From the NCBI RefSeq assembly GCF_002950945.1, contig NZ_CP012673.1:9066501-9130500 (forward strand): 64,000 bases of DNA, read 5' to 3'. The number at the start of each line of letters is the position of its first letter. Position 1 is the first letter of the stretch. The position numbers and the translations under genes were made by a program. The notes beneath the pieces were generated by a model that did no database searches, was not told the origin of the DNA, and worked only from the letters and a program-made list of their open reading frames with translations. The stretch comes from Sorangium cellulosum. Its GTDB lineage: Bacteria; Myxococcota_A; Polyangia; Polyangiales; Polyangiaceae. Below are positions 47,001 through 55,753 of the stretch, one piece after another.

Positions 47001-48066
47001 CGGCGGAGCCCTCGAAGAACAAGAGCCCCACGGCGCGGCGCTCGGCGCTGCCCGGGGTGTGGGGACCGTCGCGCTCGCTCGCCGCGAGCTCGTCCCCGAG
47101 CGCGCGCTCCAGGGCGCGGCGGAGGTCGGTGGCGCTCTCGAAGCGCTCGCTGCGGTCCTTGGCGAGGCAGCGGTGCACCACCTCCTCGATCGCCTTCGGC
47201 ACGGCCGCGCGCGACGACAGGCGCGGGGGCCTGCGGCTGCGGTGGTCCTCGAGCACCGCCGCGCGCGGACCCCAGAACGGCGGCCGCCCCGCGAAGAGCT
47301 CGTACAGGATGACGCCCATCGCGTAGATGTCGGCGCGCGCGTCGAGGTCCGCGCGCCCGGCGGACTGCTCGGGGGCCATGTACTCGGCCGTCCCCAGGGC
47401 GAGATCCTCGTCGTCCGCGTCGCCGCGCCGCCCGACCACGCGGGCGATGCCGAAGTCGATGAGGGTCGCCGCCCCCGCGCCGTCGGCGAAGATGTTCTCG
47501 GGCTTGAGGTCGCAGTGCACGTACCCGCGCGCGTGGACGACCTCGAGGACGGCGAGCGTCGCGAGGCCGAGCTGCGCGGCCTCCTCGAGCCGCGGCGCCG
47601 GGCGGGCGGCGAGGCGGGCGGCGAGCGTCGGCGCGGCGACGCGCGCGAGCACCACGTACGTCGAGCCGTCCTCCAGGGCGCCCGAGGCGTGCACGGCCGG
47701 CACGCAGGGGGCGCCCACGGCGAGGAGCACCTCGATCTCGCGCTGGAGGCGCGGCCCTGCCCCGCGGCGGTCGGCGCGCGCGACCTTGATGGCCACGGGC
47801 GCCCCGCCGCCCTCGGGCTCGGCCTCGTACACGACGCCGAAGCCGCCCCGCCCGAGGATCCTGGACGTCCAGTAGCCGGGGAAGCGGGGCAGCGAGACGG
47901 CGACGACGTCGGTGATGTCCGGCGGGCTCTCCTCGACGGGCGGCGGCGGCTCGAGCGCGGGGCACTCGGGGCACACGCCCTGGTTCCGCCGCCCGCACGA
48001 CGGGCAGCGCCGGCCTTCGAACGGCGCGGGCTCCAGCGCCTCGCCTCGCAGGGCCTCGGAGCGCAT
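44053..48066 (-). CDS. Giant Ser/Thr kinase - cyclase-like - STAND/AAA ATPase - TPR regulator, locus B
   Basis: 1337 residues, paralogue of 1546-5550. ATG 48066 is chosen: the ribosome site GGAG is formed partly by the upstream lipoprotein stop (TAGGAGCGGGGATG), so translation is coupled. A zinc ribbon (C21, C24, C32, C35) precedes the kinase domain: GRGGFGVV at 72-79, HCDLKPEN near 183 (a non-RD kinase), DFGIAR and GTAEYMAPEQ. A degenerate cyclase-like segment lies at ~335-440. The ATPase Walker A GEPGYGKS is near 521 and LLDDAQ near 660. Helical TPR repeats fill the C-terminal half. The HCD change suggests activation-loop-independent activity. It shares 4 bp with the convergent TSP3 gene. 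Confidence 0.92.
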   Translation of the reverse strand: MRSEALRGEALEPAPFEGRRCPSCGRRNQGVCPECPALEPPPPVEESPPDITDVVAVSLPRFPGYWTSRILGRGGFGVVYEAEPEGGGAPVAIKVARADRRGAGPRLQREIEVLLAVGAPCVPAVHASGALEDGSTYVVLARVAAPTLAARLAARPAPRLEEAAQLGLATLAVLEVVHARGYVHCDLKPENIFADGAGAATLIDFGIARVVGRRGDADDEDLALGTAEYMAPEQSAGRADLDARADIYAMGVILYELFAGRPPFWGPRAAVLEDHRSRRPPRLSSRAAVPKAIEEVVHRCLAKDRSERFESATDLRRALERALGDELAASERDGPHTPGSAERRAVGLLFFEGSADRMAVQRRIRALGGELAHASGARYAAVFGHEGAASPARHAQRAADELLRAGLCARVLIDLAPVSVQVRPGGARRFLSPLFSRPERWPAASGPLGPFLTPAAKAALPEAPFAAPDELPHEPEPRPDEGREATSPGAFIGRREILEQLLHDAGEAIRRKLPTVVSVVGEPGYGKSRLFIELGKRLRELFPGAKVIDLRGQEPTSGAEDATLQELVREALEIPEAPPESGVRAALEQRLGPALGEELGSGLAMALGWVDERSGSEVFPEIEALKAAPGALRSARVRAAGECLRRRAAAAPLLVLLDDAQFAHDVTLAALEYAALADGPAPVWICAMGRPAFAEAHPSWGERAARREVVRLDPLDAESARALCRRLLLPARDVPDQAIDRLLERSQRVPLLLVELVHGLKREGILRRHPRGDAWYLATDELERLPMLPQLDPLAQGEIAALGPALGAHARLVALLGAEVSLDEIAGVLDHLDRRGEGAAFPLDARVGTERLLKAGVLVADRKGRLGFRHALVREAIAQGVAEAERRRIHLAAYEHHRHTAHESREQLRFKIAFHAAEAGLADVAEEAYLELAERARSRHAYVEAELHYSRALAQPAPGRDARRRAAYRGRGLMRYRLGRYHDALGDLERARAMAALEGDRIEQIEILLDEATVLDWMSDYGRSKERVEQARGLVQGELPPALTARLSMGEARSLLREGREEAAAPPLAVAAAQAEAVGDDGYETLVISLLLLGFVYPGLGKLDEAGAVLERAIRMCEARGDLLHLGSAINSRALLRACLGDHEGMILDICRLLALSRELGLGAMELVGEFNLGEHFYLTGNLDIAMPHVERAMSLERQQRGEEVRPVVQLLLARLVLYGGDEARAREIIEAIRSQQAKAAAEGRGGMEMSLAEEVQWSMIDLATRDAGDDAWDELEARSARFSVGQEQIEVLEARALARARRGRHAEAQAALARAIEAAGRIPNVMRERLERQRAS

Positions 48067-48074
48067 CCCCGCTC

Positions 48075-48956
48075 CTACGGGGGCAGGAACGACGTGATCA
48101 CCACTTCCGTGCGCGCCCAGGACGAGATCGCGGGATTGTCGAGACATCGGTAGTAGTAGGTGCTGTCGCTGGTCGCGTCGCAGATCGTACTGCACGAGCC
48201 CATGAGCGCGATAGGACCACACGCCTGCGCGACCGTCGCCCCGGTCGCGGGGTCGGCAGCAAGGTGACCTGCCGCACAATCGCGCTTCAAGCTCCGCGCG
48301 TGGTCGGCGAACCGCGAGTCGTAACAGGCGCGCAGGTGCGGCGTCGAGCTGAACAGGTTGCCCCAGAAGGCACCCTCTCGCTTCGTGTAGGTGCTGCCCT
48401 CGTTCGAGGCCAAGTCCAGCGAGGGCTGGCTGCCGCGCATCGAGAGGTTCACCGAGACGCCGTACCAGTTCGTGCGTGCGGCCAGGCACGCCGAGATCCA
48501 GCGCTGGTAGAAGGCATCGGCCAGGGGACCGTAGGCCCACCAGTCCGCCATCCCGAGGTGGCCGGCGTACGTCTCTGTGCGGACGACCCCGCCGCTGTCG
48601 GTCCACGAGAACGAGAACGACTGGTTCGGCTTGAGCGCGCAGCCGACGACGTACTTCACGAGCTCCCTTGACAGGGCGCCGTCTGTTCCCGGATTCTGGA
48701 TGGCCGCGCGCGCGCTGGAGTCGAGGGAGCTCCAGGTCAGCGCGTGCTGACTGAGTTTGAGCGGGGTGAGCGCGGTCTGCGTGAGGGCGTTTAATCCTAG
48801 CCTGTTGGCAAACAAGCTGTTCGTGGAGGCGACCGCCCCTTCGGCCTCCGCTACGAGCTCGTCCGGCTCTTCGTCGGCTTCGGCTCCGATGCAGGCGGTA
48901 GTAACCAGAGGTACTGCGAGGAGGGCTACAGTCCGGGCACAGCAAAGAACCATCAT
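48075..48956 (-). CDS. Exported Cys-containing lipoprotein, locus B paralogue
   Basis: 293 residues from ATG 48956, with AAAGGGGG directly upstream; upstream in-frame starts lack a site. The signal peptide ends PLVTTAC. The mature protein is Cys-rich and matches the locus A lipoprotein in order: a VKYVVGCALK segment, RWISACL, GAFWGNLF, RACYD and a closing C-x3-C pair. Its C-terminus (AISSWARTEVVITSFLPP) differs from that of the locus A protein. It ends 8 bp before the giant kinase start and diverges from the short kinase at 49152. Function is unknown; a cell-envelope sensor or target of the kinases is inference. Confidence 0.88.
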   Translation of the reverse strand: MMVLCCARTVALLAVPLVTTACIGAEADEEPDELVAEAEGAVASTNSLFANRLGLNALTQTALTPLKLSQHALTWSSLDSSARAAIQNPGTDGALSRELVKYVVGCALKPNQSFSFSWTDSGGVVRTETYAGHLGMADWWAYGPLADAFYQRWISACLAARTNWYGVSVNLSMRGSQPSLDLASNEGSTYTKREGAFWGNLFSSTPHLRACYDSRFADHARSLKRDCAAGHLAADPATGATVAQACGPIALMGSCSTICDATSDSTYYYRCLDNPAISSWARTEVVITSFLPP

Positions 48957-48999
48957 GGTCCCCCTTTCGGCAATGGGTCCCAGCATTCCAGAGTCGGAT

Positions 49000-49037
49000 G
49001 GTGGCAAACTTTAAGTTACCACCCAGAAATATTTCTG
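49000..49037. promoter_or_regulatory. Divergent control region with palindromes, locus B
   Basis: The ~195-bp gap between the lipoprotein (48956, minus) and the short kinase (49152, plus) has an AT-rich core unlike its surroundings. CAGAAATATTTCTG (49024-49037) is a perfect 14-bp palindrome. An imperfect dyad GGTGG...AACTT-T-AAGTT...CCACC spans 49000-49023. These are good operator candidates for co-regulation of the module. Confidence 0.45.
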
Positions 49038-49151
49038 CATATATTCTTTTATCAAATCTCTTTCTCTTGGCGGCAGCCGGAAACAGAATCGCGGGGCGGC
49101 GCGCTGACACGCGCGGGGGCGGCGCGCTGACGCGCCGCGCGACGAGGCGAG

Positions 49152-50561
<1,410 letters not shown>

Positions 50562-51183
50562 TCCCCCGGCGGGCTGGGTGCACGGCGGGTGGTCTCGCCG
50601 AGCTGCCCGGCCCGAGGAGAAGGTGTTCGTCGCGCGGCGCGGGGCCCCCGCCGGACTCGCGTGGGCCGGCGGTGTCGCGGCGCAGGCCCGCTGCCGGCGA
50701 TCGCCTTCCGCCGGCGCCCCGACGCAAGCCTGCCGCCGGAGATCGCCGCCCGACGGCGCCTCGGCGCGCCCCCACTGCCGGCGATCACCGCCCGGTGGCG
50801 CCTTGACGTAAGCCATCTTACTCGCGATGGCCTCCCGCCGGCGCTCGGCTCAAACCAACTCTCAGCAATCGTCGCCCGGTGGCACCTTGACGTAAGAAAT
50901 TTCACACATAGTCACCGCCGGCGGCACCTTGAAGTAAATCATCTTACATACAACCGCTGCCCGATGGTGCTACAACGTAATACTTCTTACCAAATATACC
51001 ACCCTCCACCGGTTCAGCGCACGTGGACAGACTCGCCCTCCCCCGCAGGCGGCGTAAAAAGAAAGATAGCTTACTTAAGCGGGGTGGAGGGCGACAGATC
51101 TAGCAAGGTGTCTTGCATCGCGCGCCCGGCGCGGGAGGGTCCATCGTGGCGCGGAGGCCAGGAGCGCCAGGCTCAGGCGCTGT
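50562..51183. other. Non-coding accessory interval
   Basis: About 620 bp downstream of the locus B kinase without a supported gene. GC content falls across it, reaching AT-rich sequence at 50890-51080. A degenerate tandem repeat occupies the middle (separate entry). Confidence 0.6.
50691..51000. repeat. Degenerate ~43-bp tandem repeat, seven to eight units
   Basis: Units of about 39-44 bp start near 50691, 50730, 50773, 50817, 50859, 50903, 50943 and 50986. The best preserved parts are CGCCCGGTGGCRCCTTGACG followed by TAAG (in the units at 50773 and 50859). The array decays in GC towards the 3' end, where units keep mainly CTTACNNA and a terminal ACGTAA. The period is not a multiple of 3, so it is not coding. 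Confidence 0.65.
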
Positions 51184-52170
51184 TCAGCGCCTCGCGCGGC
51201 GTCGCGCGTCCGTGTTCGACGGGGCGCGCAGCGCGAGCTGCTCGCGCTGCGCCTCCACCTTCTCGAGCACCAACCGGCCGCGCCCCTGGCGTCCACCACC
51301 CGCGCGAGCCGCCCCCTCGGGCGTCTTCAGCTTCTTGAGCGGCTTCTCCGACGCATCGTCGAGCCGCGACCGGAGCAGCTTGGCGTCGCCTGCCTGGTCT
51401 CCGTTGCCGCATGAGATCGCCTTGAGCCCCGCCGGCGCGAGCCGATCGCACAGGTCGAACGTCCGCTCGCCGATCACGCGACCGCCGGCGTCGCGCTCGA
51501 TCGCGTGCTCCTCCCCGCGCTCGCGATGGGCGCGCGCCGAGGCAGTCGTACCGCACGTGCCGCGGCAGCGTGCCGCCGGTCGGCTCGGTGATCGCCACGC
51601 GGTTGCCGATCTCGTCGTACGCCATCCGCGCCACGTCGCCGTCGGGCAGCCTCGCCTCCACCCAGCTCCCGCGCTCGTCGTGGGCGCTCTCCACGAGCAA
51701 CCCGCCGTCGTCCGTCAGGCGGAGCACGTCGCCCTGCGCGTCGCGCTCGCAGCAGAGCGCGCGGCCGAGCGGATCGACCTGCTCCGCGATGAACCCCGGT
51801 CGTCGTAGCGCGTCGTGACGATCCCGCCGGGCGGGTCGGGCGCGCTCGTGATGCGCCCGCGATCGTCGCGCTGCCACGTCCACGTCACCGCCGTCGGCTC
51901 GGTGTGCTGCGTGAGGTTGCCGAAGGCATCGAAGCGCTTCGTGCTCACCCCGCACGCGAGCACGGCCCTCGTGCACTTGTGGAGCGCGTTGGTCTCGCAG
52001 AGACCGCACCTCGCGCGAGGTCGCCACCTCCACGTCGTCGCCATCGTGCGTGATCTCGCAGCGCAAGACGCCCTTGGCCTTCGTCTCGCGCTCGGCGAGG
52101 AGCTCCGAGACGGAGGCGTCGAGCGACGGATCGACGTCGCCCGGCCTGTCGACCCAGGTCTCGACGCAGC
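51184..52170 (-). pseudogene. Rhs/YD-repeat protein remnant with several frameshifts
   Basis: Reading 52170 to 51184 on the minus strand, Rhs-type sequence continues only if the frame changes at about 52015, 51800 and 51540. Recognisable pieces are KRFDAFGNLTQHTEPT, WTWQRDDRGRITSAPDP, TTRYDDRG, FIAEQVDPLGRALC, and VARMAYDEIGNRVAITEPTG. These are classic YD repeats. Both a start and the hyperconserved core/toxin end are missing or unrecognisable. It is a decayed Rhs gene fragment; sequencing error alone is unlikely with three shifts. Confidence 0.7.
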
Positions 52171-52550
52171 GCCGGCCTTGGCTTGGTCTTCGGAGCGCAG
52201 GGCGTGTCGGAGGTCGAACCGTGTTGTTGTGGGTGGGCAAAACGCGAGACGCCGGGCGCTGGTAACTGGCCGTTCGTCGACCAGTTGGTTGACGAACACT
52301 CCCGCCGCGTAACCGCCTGCGCACCACTGCCGACGAGCTCGGTAGCGCGCCGGCGTCGCGCTACTCGCGCCGGAGCAGATCGCGCGGCCGCGGCGTCGAG
52401 ATGAACGCAGGCGAGCTCCGGGAGCGCGCCTGCGTGTCTCGCTGAGGGGGCGATGTCAAATTTGTTGAATGTATGTATTGTCAGCTAAAATCGGACATCT
52501 ACGCGACGCCGCCGCGCTCTTCCCACGGGAGACTGGACTAGACTCCGGGC
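52171..52550. other. Non-coding interval upstream of the acidic ORF
   Basis: About 380 bp between the Rhs remnant and the acidic gene. It may contain further decayed Rhs sequence but nothing recognisable. The last 100 bp are less GC-rich (TTTGTTGAATGTATG near 52458) and could hold a promoter. Confidence 0.4.
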
Positions 52551-53039
52551 ATGCCTCACCCGGATCAGCCCCTCACCAACGACGACGAGGAAGAGGATCT
52601 GCTCGACGACGAGGAAGAGGATCTGCTCGACGACGAGGAAGAGGATCTGCTCGACTGGGCGTCTATTGCTACGCTCTACGCCGTCGGCTACATCCGGATC
52701 CTCGCCGACGCGATCGAGCGTGGCGACGCCGATCTCCAGGTGGATCCCGTGGCGTGGGAAAACACCCTGACCGCCGTCGAGGGGGTGATGGTGGAGCACA
52801 TCCGCGGTCGCCTGCACGGGCCTACAGCCATCACCGCGGAAGACGTCCAGCGGATGCGGCGACTCCGCGGATTAGGTTCCGCTGCGCTCTCGGGCGGTGA
52901 GCGGTCGCCCGAGCTCTGCCCGCTCGCTCTTCAGTGCATGGAGTCTCTGTTCGGACCGGACTGGAAGCGCGCGGCGCGGGAAGCCGTGTTCTACGCGCGC
53001 GCTCTCAATCAGGAGTTCCACCCTCGTAGCGGCACCTAA
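52551..53039 (+). CDS. Acidic orphan protein with in-frame 24-bp repeats
   Basis: 162 residues. The N-terminus holds three exact 8-residue DDEEEDLL units. The rest is helical (YAVGYIRILADAIERGD; WENTLTAVEGVMVEHIRGRL) with a C-terminal LFGPDWKRAAREAVFYAR element. There is no signal peptide. No family is recognised. It is transcribed away from the Rhs remnant; a small acidic protein beside an Rhs gene could be an immunity protein, but this is only positional inference. Its last 35 bp overlap the convergent Cys-rich gene. Confidence 0.65.
   Translation: MPHPDQPLTNDDEEEDLLDDEEEDLLDDEEEDLLDWASIATLYAVGYIRILADAIERGDADLQVDPVAWENTLTAVEGVMVEHIRGRLHGPTAITAEDVQRMRRLRGLGSAALSGGERSPELCPLALQCMESLFGPDWKRAAREAVFYARALNQEFHPRSGT
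52581..52652. repeat. Three perfect 24-bp units inside the acidic gene
   Basis: Identical copies at 52581, 52605 and 52629 encode DDEEEDLL each time. Identity at the DNA level indicates recent expansion. Confidence 0.95.
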
Positions 53040-53457
53040 CGGGAGCTCTGCCGATGAACACACAGATGTCTCCGTTCTCGTAATAATACCAGCAGCTGCT
53101 GACCAGGCCGAGGGCCCTGCATTGCATCAGTAGTCCAGTCTTGACGTCGTCCTTGTATGGATGTTTTCGCCCACCCTGGCATGATATTCCTGCGTCGGCG
53201 CACTTCATCATGCACTCGGCGCCGTGCTCACGTCGCTTGCAGCGAATGATCTTGAATGAGCCGATCGCCTCCGGTTCGGCTGTGGAGACGTTCTCCGCTT
53301 CGTCGTCAATTGTCATGCTGTCAGGTTCTGGATCGCTGGTTGGCGTGTCAACCTCCGTCTCATCGAGAATTTCCGATGGGTGCATGACACACGATGCAAC
53401 GCATATAGCGACTCCATGGAGCGATACGAAGACGGCAACCGTTGGAGCCATTCGCAT
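53005..53457 (-). CDS. Small Cys-rich exported protein or lipoprotein
   Basis: 150 residues from ATG 53457 (ATG 53451 is also possible), chosen because a signal-like stretch ending AICVASC follows. An acidic Thr/Glu/Asp-rich linker leads to a compact domain (~75-140) with about eight cysteines (CKRREHGAEC, CADAGISC, CRALGLVSSCWYYY). This looks like a disulfide-stabilised secreted domain. No family is recognised. Base composition is less GC-rich than that of its neighbours, which suggests transfer with the adjoining accessory region. Confidence 0.65.
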   Translation of the reverse strand: MRMAPTVAVFVSLHGVAICVASCVMHPSEILDETEVDTPTSDPEPDSMTIDDEAENVSTAEPEAIGSFKIIRCKRREHGAECMMKCADAGISCQGGRKHPYKDDVKTGLLMQCRALGLVSSCWYYYENGDICVFIGRAPVRCRYEGGTPD

Positions 53458-53724
53458 GGTACGGGCGACGCAAGCTGCGAGCCACGTCAGGCGAGTGTGA
53501 CGGTGCCACGCTCTTGGAGCCGGAGCTGGACAGCACCGGCAGCCCGGCCTCCCCAAGCTCGACGAGGCCGGGCCGATGTCCGGCTAGACATCTGAAATAG
53601 GTGCAGAACCAGCGTGGCGCTGGCCTGCACTTCGCATGATCAATTCCAGTGTGAATCGCGCGGCGCGGCCGGAGTCGAGGCCCTGGGGCGGAGGCTCGCA
53701 GTGCAAGACGGCGCCTCGCGGAGC

Positions 53725-54711
53725 TCACGCGTCCGGCGAGGGTCCACGCCGCTCAACCAGAGGCGAGCTCGGGCGCCCCTGCCGCGGGCGGCGGTCGCTC
53801 GTGTCCTCGCCCCGGGCGGCGCGGGCGGGACGTGGCGCCGTCGCCACCAGGCCGCCGGCGGTCACGAGCGCGCAGGCGGCGAGCAGCTGGGGGCTCGCCT
53901 CGGCGCGGCCGGCGAGGCAGAGCAGGAGCGTCGAGAGCACCGGCGCGCCGTAGGACAGCACCCCGAGCTGCGGCAGGTCGCCGTGTTTGGTCGCGTGATC
54001 CCACGCGAAGAACGCGGCGCCGACGGGGCCGAGGCCGAGCGCGAGCAGGCCGAGCGCCTCGCCGGCCGTGGGCACGACCGTGCGCTCCAGCGCGAGGTGG
54101 CCGGCGAGGCCCAGGGCGGCCGTGGCGGCGCAGGTGCCCGCGAGCGCGCCTTCAGGGACCTCGGCGAAGCGGCGCTGGAGCACCGAGTACGCCGACCAGA
54201 GGAGCGCGCAGCCGAGCGCGGCGAGGTAGCCGGGCGCATGCGCGGCGCTCAGGCTGCCAGCGCCCCCGGCGGTGAGCACGGCCCAGACGCCCGCGAGACC
54301 GAGCAGCGACCCGACCACGTGCCTCGCGCGCAGGCGGCCGCCGGGCAGCGCCGCCGACAGCAGGACGATGAGCAGCGGCCACAGGTACGAGATGAGGCTG
54401 ACCTGCACGGGCGGCGCCGCGGAGAGCGCGTAGAAGTAGAGGGCGTGGTAGCCGAACAGGCCGCCCACGCCGACCAGCCAGCCGGGCAGCGGCTGGCGCA
54501 AGGCGCGGAGACCACCCCGCCCGCGGCGCGCGATCCGCGCCCCGCCGAGCAGCGCCGCGACGCCGAACGTGCAGGCGAGCACCTGGAGCGGCGGCAGGCC
54601 CCGCACCGAGGTCGAGAGCAGCGCCAGGCTGCCCCAGAGCGCGATGGCCAGGGCGCCCGCCAGCGTGGCGGTCCGCCGCGAGGGTCGCGTCGCAGAGGTC
54701 GTGTCGGACAT
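53725..54711 (-). CDS. EamA/DMT-superfamily transporter
   Basis: 328 residues. About ten membrane helices arranged as two EamA repeats (first GALAIALWGSLALLSTSVRGLPPLQ; second GYLAALGCALLWSAYSVLQRRF) identify a drug/metabolite transporter. Such proteins export amino acids, nucleotides or other metabolites; the substrate is unknown. A basic cytoplasmic tail ends the protein. It lies 90 bp downstream of the AraC gene on the same strand, which probably controls it. Confidence 0.9.
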   Translation of the reverse strand: MSDTTSATRPSRRTATLAGALAIALWGSLALLSTSVRGLPPLQVLACTFGVAALLGGARIARRGRGGLRALRQPLPGWLVGVGGLFGYHALYFYALSAAPPVQVSLISYLWPLLIVLLSAALPGGRLRARHVVGSLLGLAGVWAVLTAGGAGSLSAAHAPGYLAALGCALLWSAYSVLQRRFAEVPEGALAGTCAATAALGLAGHLALERTVVPTAGEALGLLALGLGPVGAAFFAWDHATKHGDLPQLGVLSYGAPVLSTLLLCLAGRAEASPQLLAACALVTAGGLVATAPRPARAARGEDTSDRRPRQGRPSSPLVERRGPSPDA

Positions 54712-54801
54712 GCCGCAGAGGGTGCAGCGCCGGCCCGCCGCCGTCTTGGCCGAGGCTCCGGTCCGCTGTGCCTGGGCTGCGCGGTCGCTGGCCTGCCCGG
54801 G

Positions 54802-55602
54802 TCACCCGCCGCCGCGCCCGGGGCCGGCCGGCCTCGCGGCGCGGGCCGCGCGGCGCAGGGCGGCCGGGGTCACGCCGTGGCGGCGCCGCAGGCTGCGGGT
54901 CAGGCAGCTCTGATCGGCGTAGCCGCAGCGGAGGGCGATCTCGGCGATCCCGAGGTCGGTGCGGGAGAGCAGCTCGGTCGCGCGCGCGAGGCGCAGCTCC
55001 GCGACGCGCTCCTGCACGGTCGTCCCGAGCACGGCGCGGAAGAGGTGGTGGAGGTGCCCCGGGCTCAGCTCCGCCCGGGCAGCGACCTCCGCGACCGTGA
55101 GCGGCTCGTGCGCGTGCTCCTCGATGTAGCGGAGCGCGCGGCCGAGCTTCGCGGGCTCGCGGCCCGGCGCGCGGGCGGCGCGCTCGGCGAGCGTGAGCAC
55201 GAGCAGCCCCGCCCACTGCCGGCGCAGCGCCGCGGAGCCGCCGGCGTCGAGCTCGACCGCGGCGGCGCGGACCAGGAGCGCCGCGGCGCCGTCGAGCGCG
55301 ATCGGGCCGCCCGCGGCGCGCTCGATCCACGGCGCGGCGCCGAGCGACTCCGCCGCGGCGAGCGGGACATCGATGACGAGGAAGCGGTTCGGGTCCGGCG
55401 CGGCGAAGGCGTGGCGCGCCTCGCCCGGGACGAGCACGCCCGAGAGCCCCGCCGCCCTGAGCTCGCGCCCGCCCACCGAGAGCGAGAGCGCCCCCTCGAC
55501 GGGCAACACGAGCTGGTGGTGGGCGTGCCGGTGCGCGATCACCTCGGCCGAGTAGCGCTGGACGCTGAGATCGACCTCGGCCACGGCGCGCCATGATCCC
55601 AC
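54802..55602 (-). CDS. AraC-family transcription regulator
   Basis: 266 residues from GTG 55602; GTG 55584 is equally possible. An N-terminal cupin-like sensing domain (HRHAHHQLVLPVEGALSL) precedes two C-terminal helix-turn-helix motifs (EPLTVAEVAARAELSPGHLHHLF and GIAEIALRCGYADQSCLTRSLRR). The cupin histidines may bind a ligand or metal. The AraC-cupin plus EamA pairing is a common layout in which the regulator controls the exporter. A Gly/Arg/Pro tail follows the DNA-binding part. Confidence 0.9.
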   Translation of the reverse strand: MGSWRAVAEVDLSVQRYSAEVIAHRHAHHQLVLPVEGALSLSVGGRELRAAGLSGVLVPGEARHAFAAPDPNRFLVIDVPLAAAESLGAAPWIERAAGGPIALDGAAALLVRAAAVELDAGGSAALRRQWAGLLVLTLAERAARAPGREPAKLGRALRYIEEHAHEPLTVAEVAARAELSPGHLHHLFRAVLGTTVQERVAELRLARATELLSRTDLGIAEIALRCGYADQSCLTRSLRRRHGVTPAALRRAARAARPAGPGRGGG

Positions 55603-55753
55603 GGCCGGCCGGCGCGCGCCACCGCGGCCGCGACGCCGCCGGGCGCTTGACGGCCCGGCGCGAACGGAAAACCGTGGCACCCATGCCGGGGCATGAACGG
55701 AGGCGATGCGCGGCCATCGCGGGGCGCGCTCACGGCGCGAGGGGTGAGCGTTG

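Noticed and set aside
50691..51000. CRISPR array
   Set aside because: Adjacent units diverge along their whole length, there are no unique spacers between conserved repeats, and no cas genes are near.
51184..52327. 384-codon minus-strand frame as an intact gene
   Set aside because: YD-repeat homology jumps between frames within it, so it is a frameshifted Rhs remnant and not one coding sequence.
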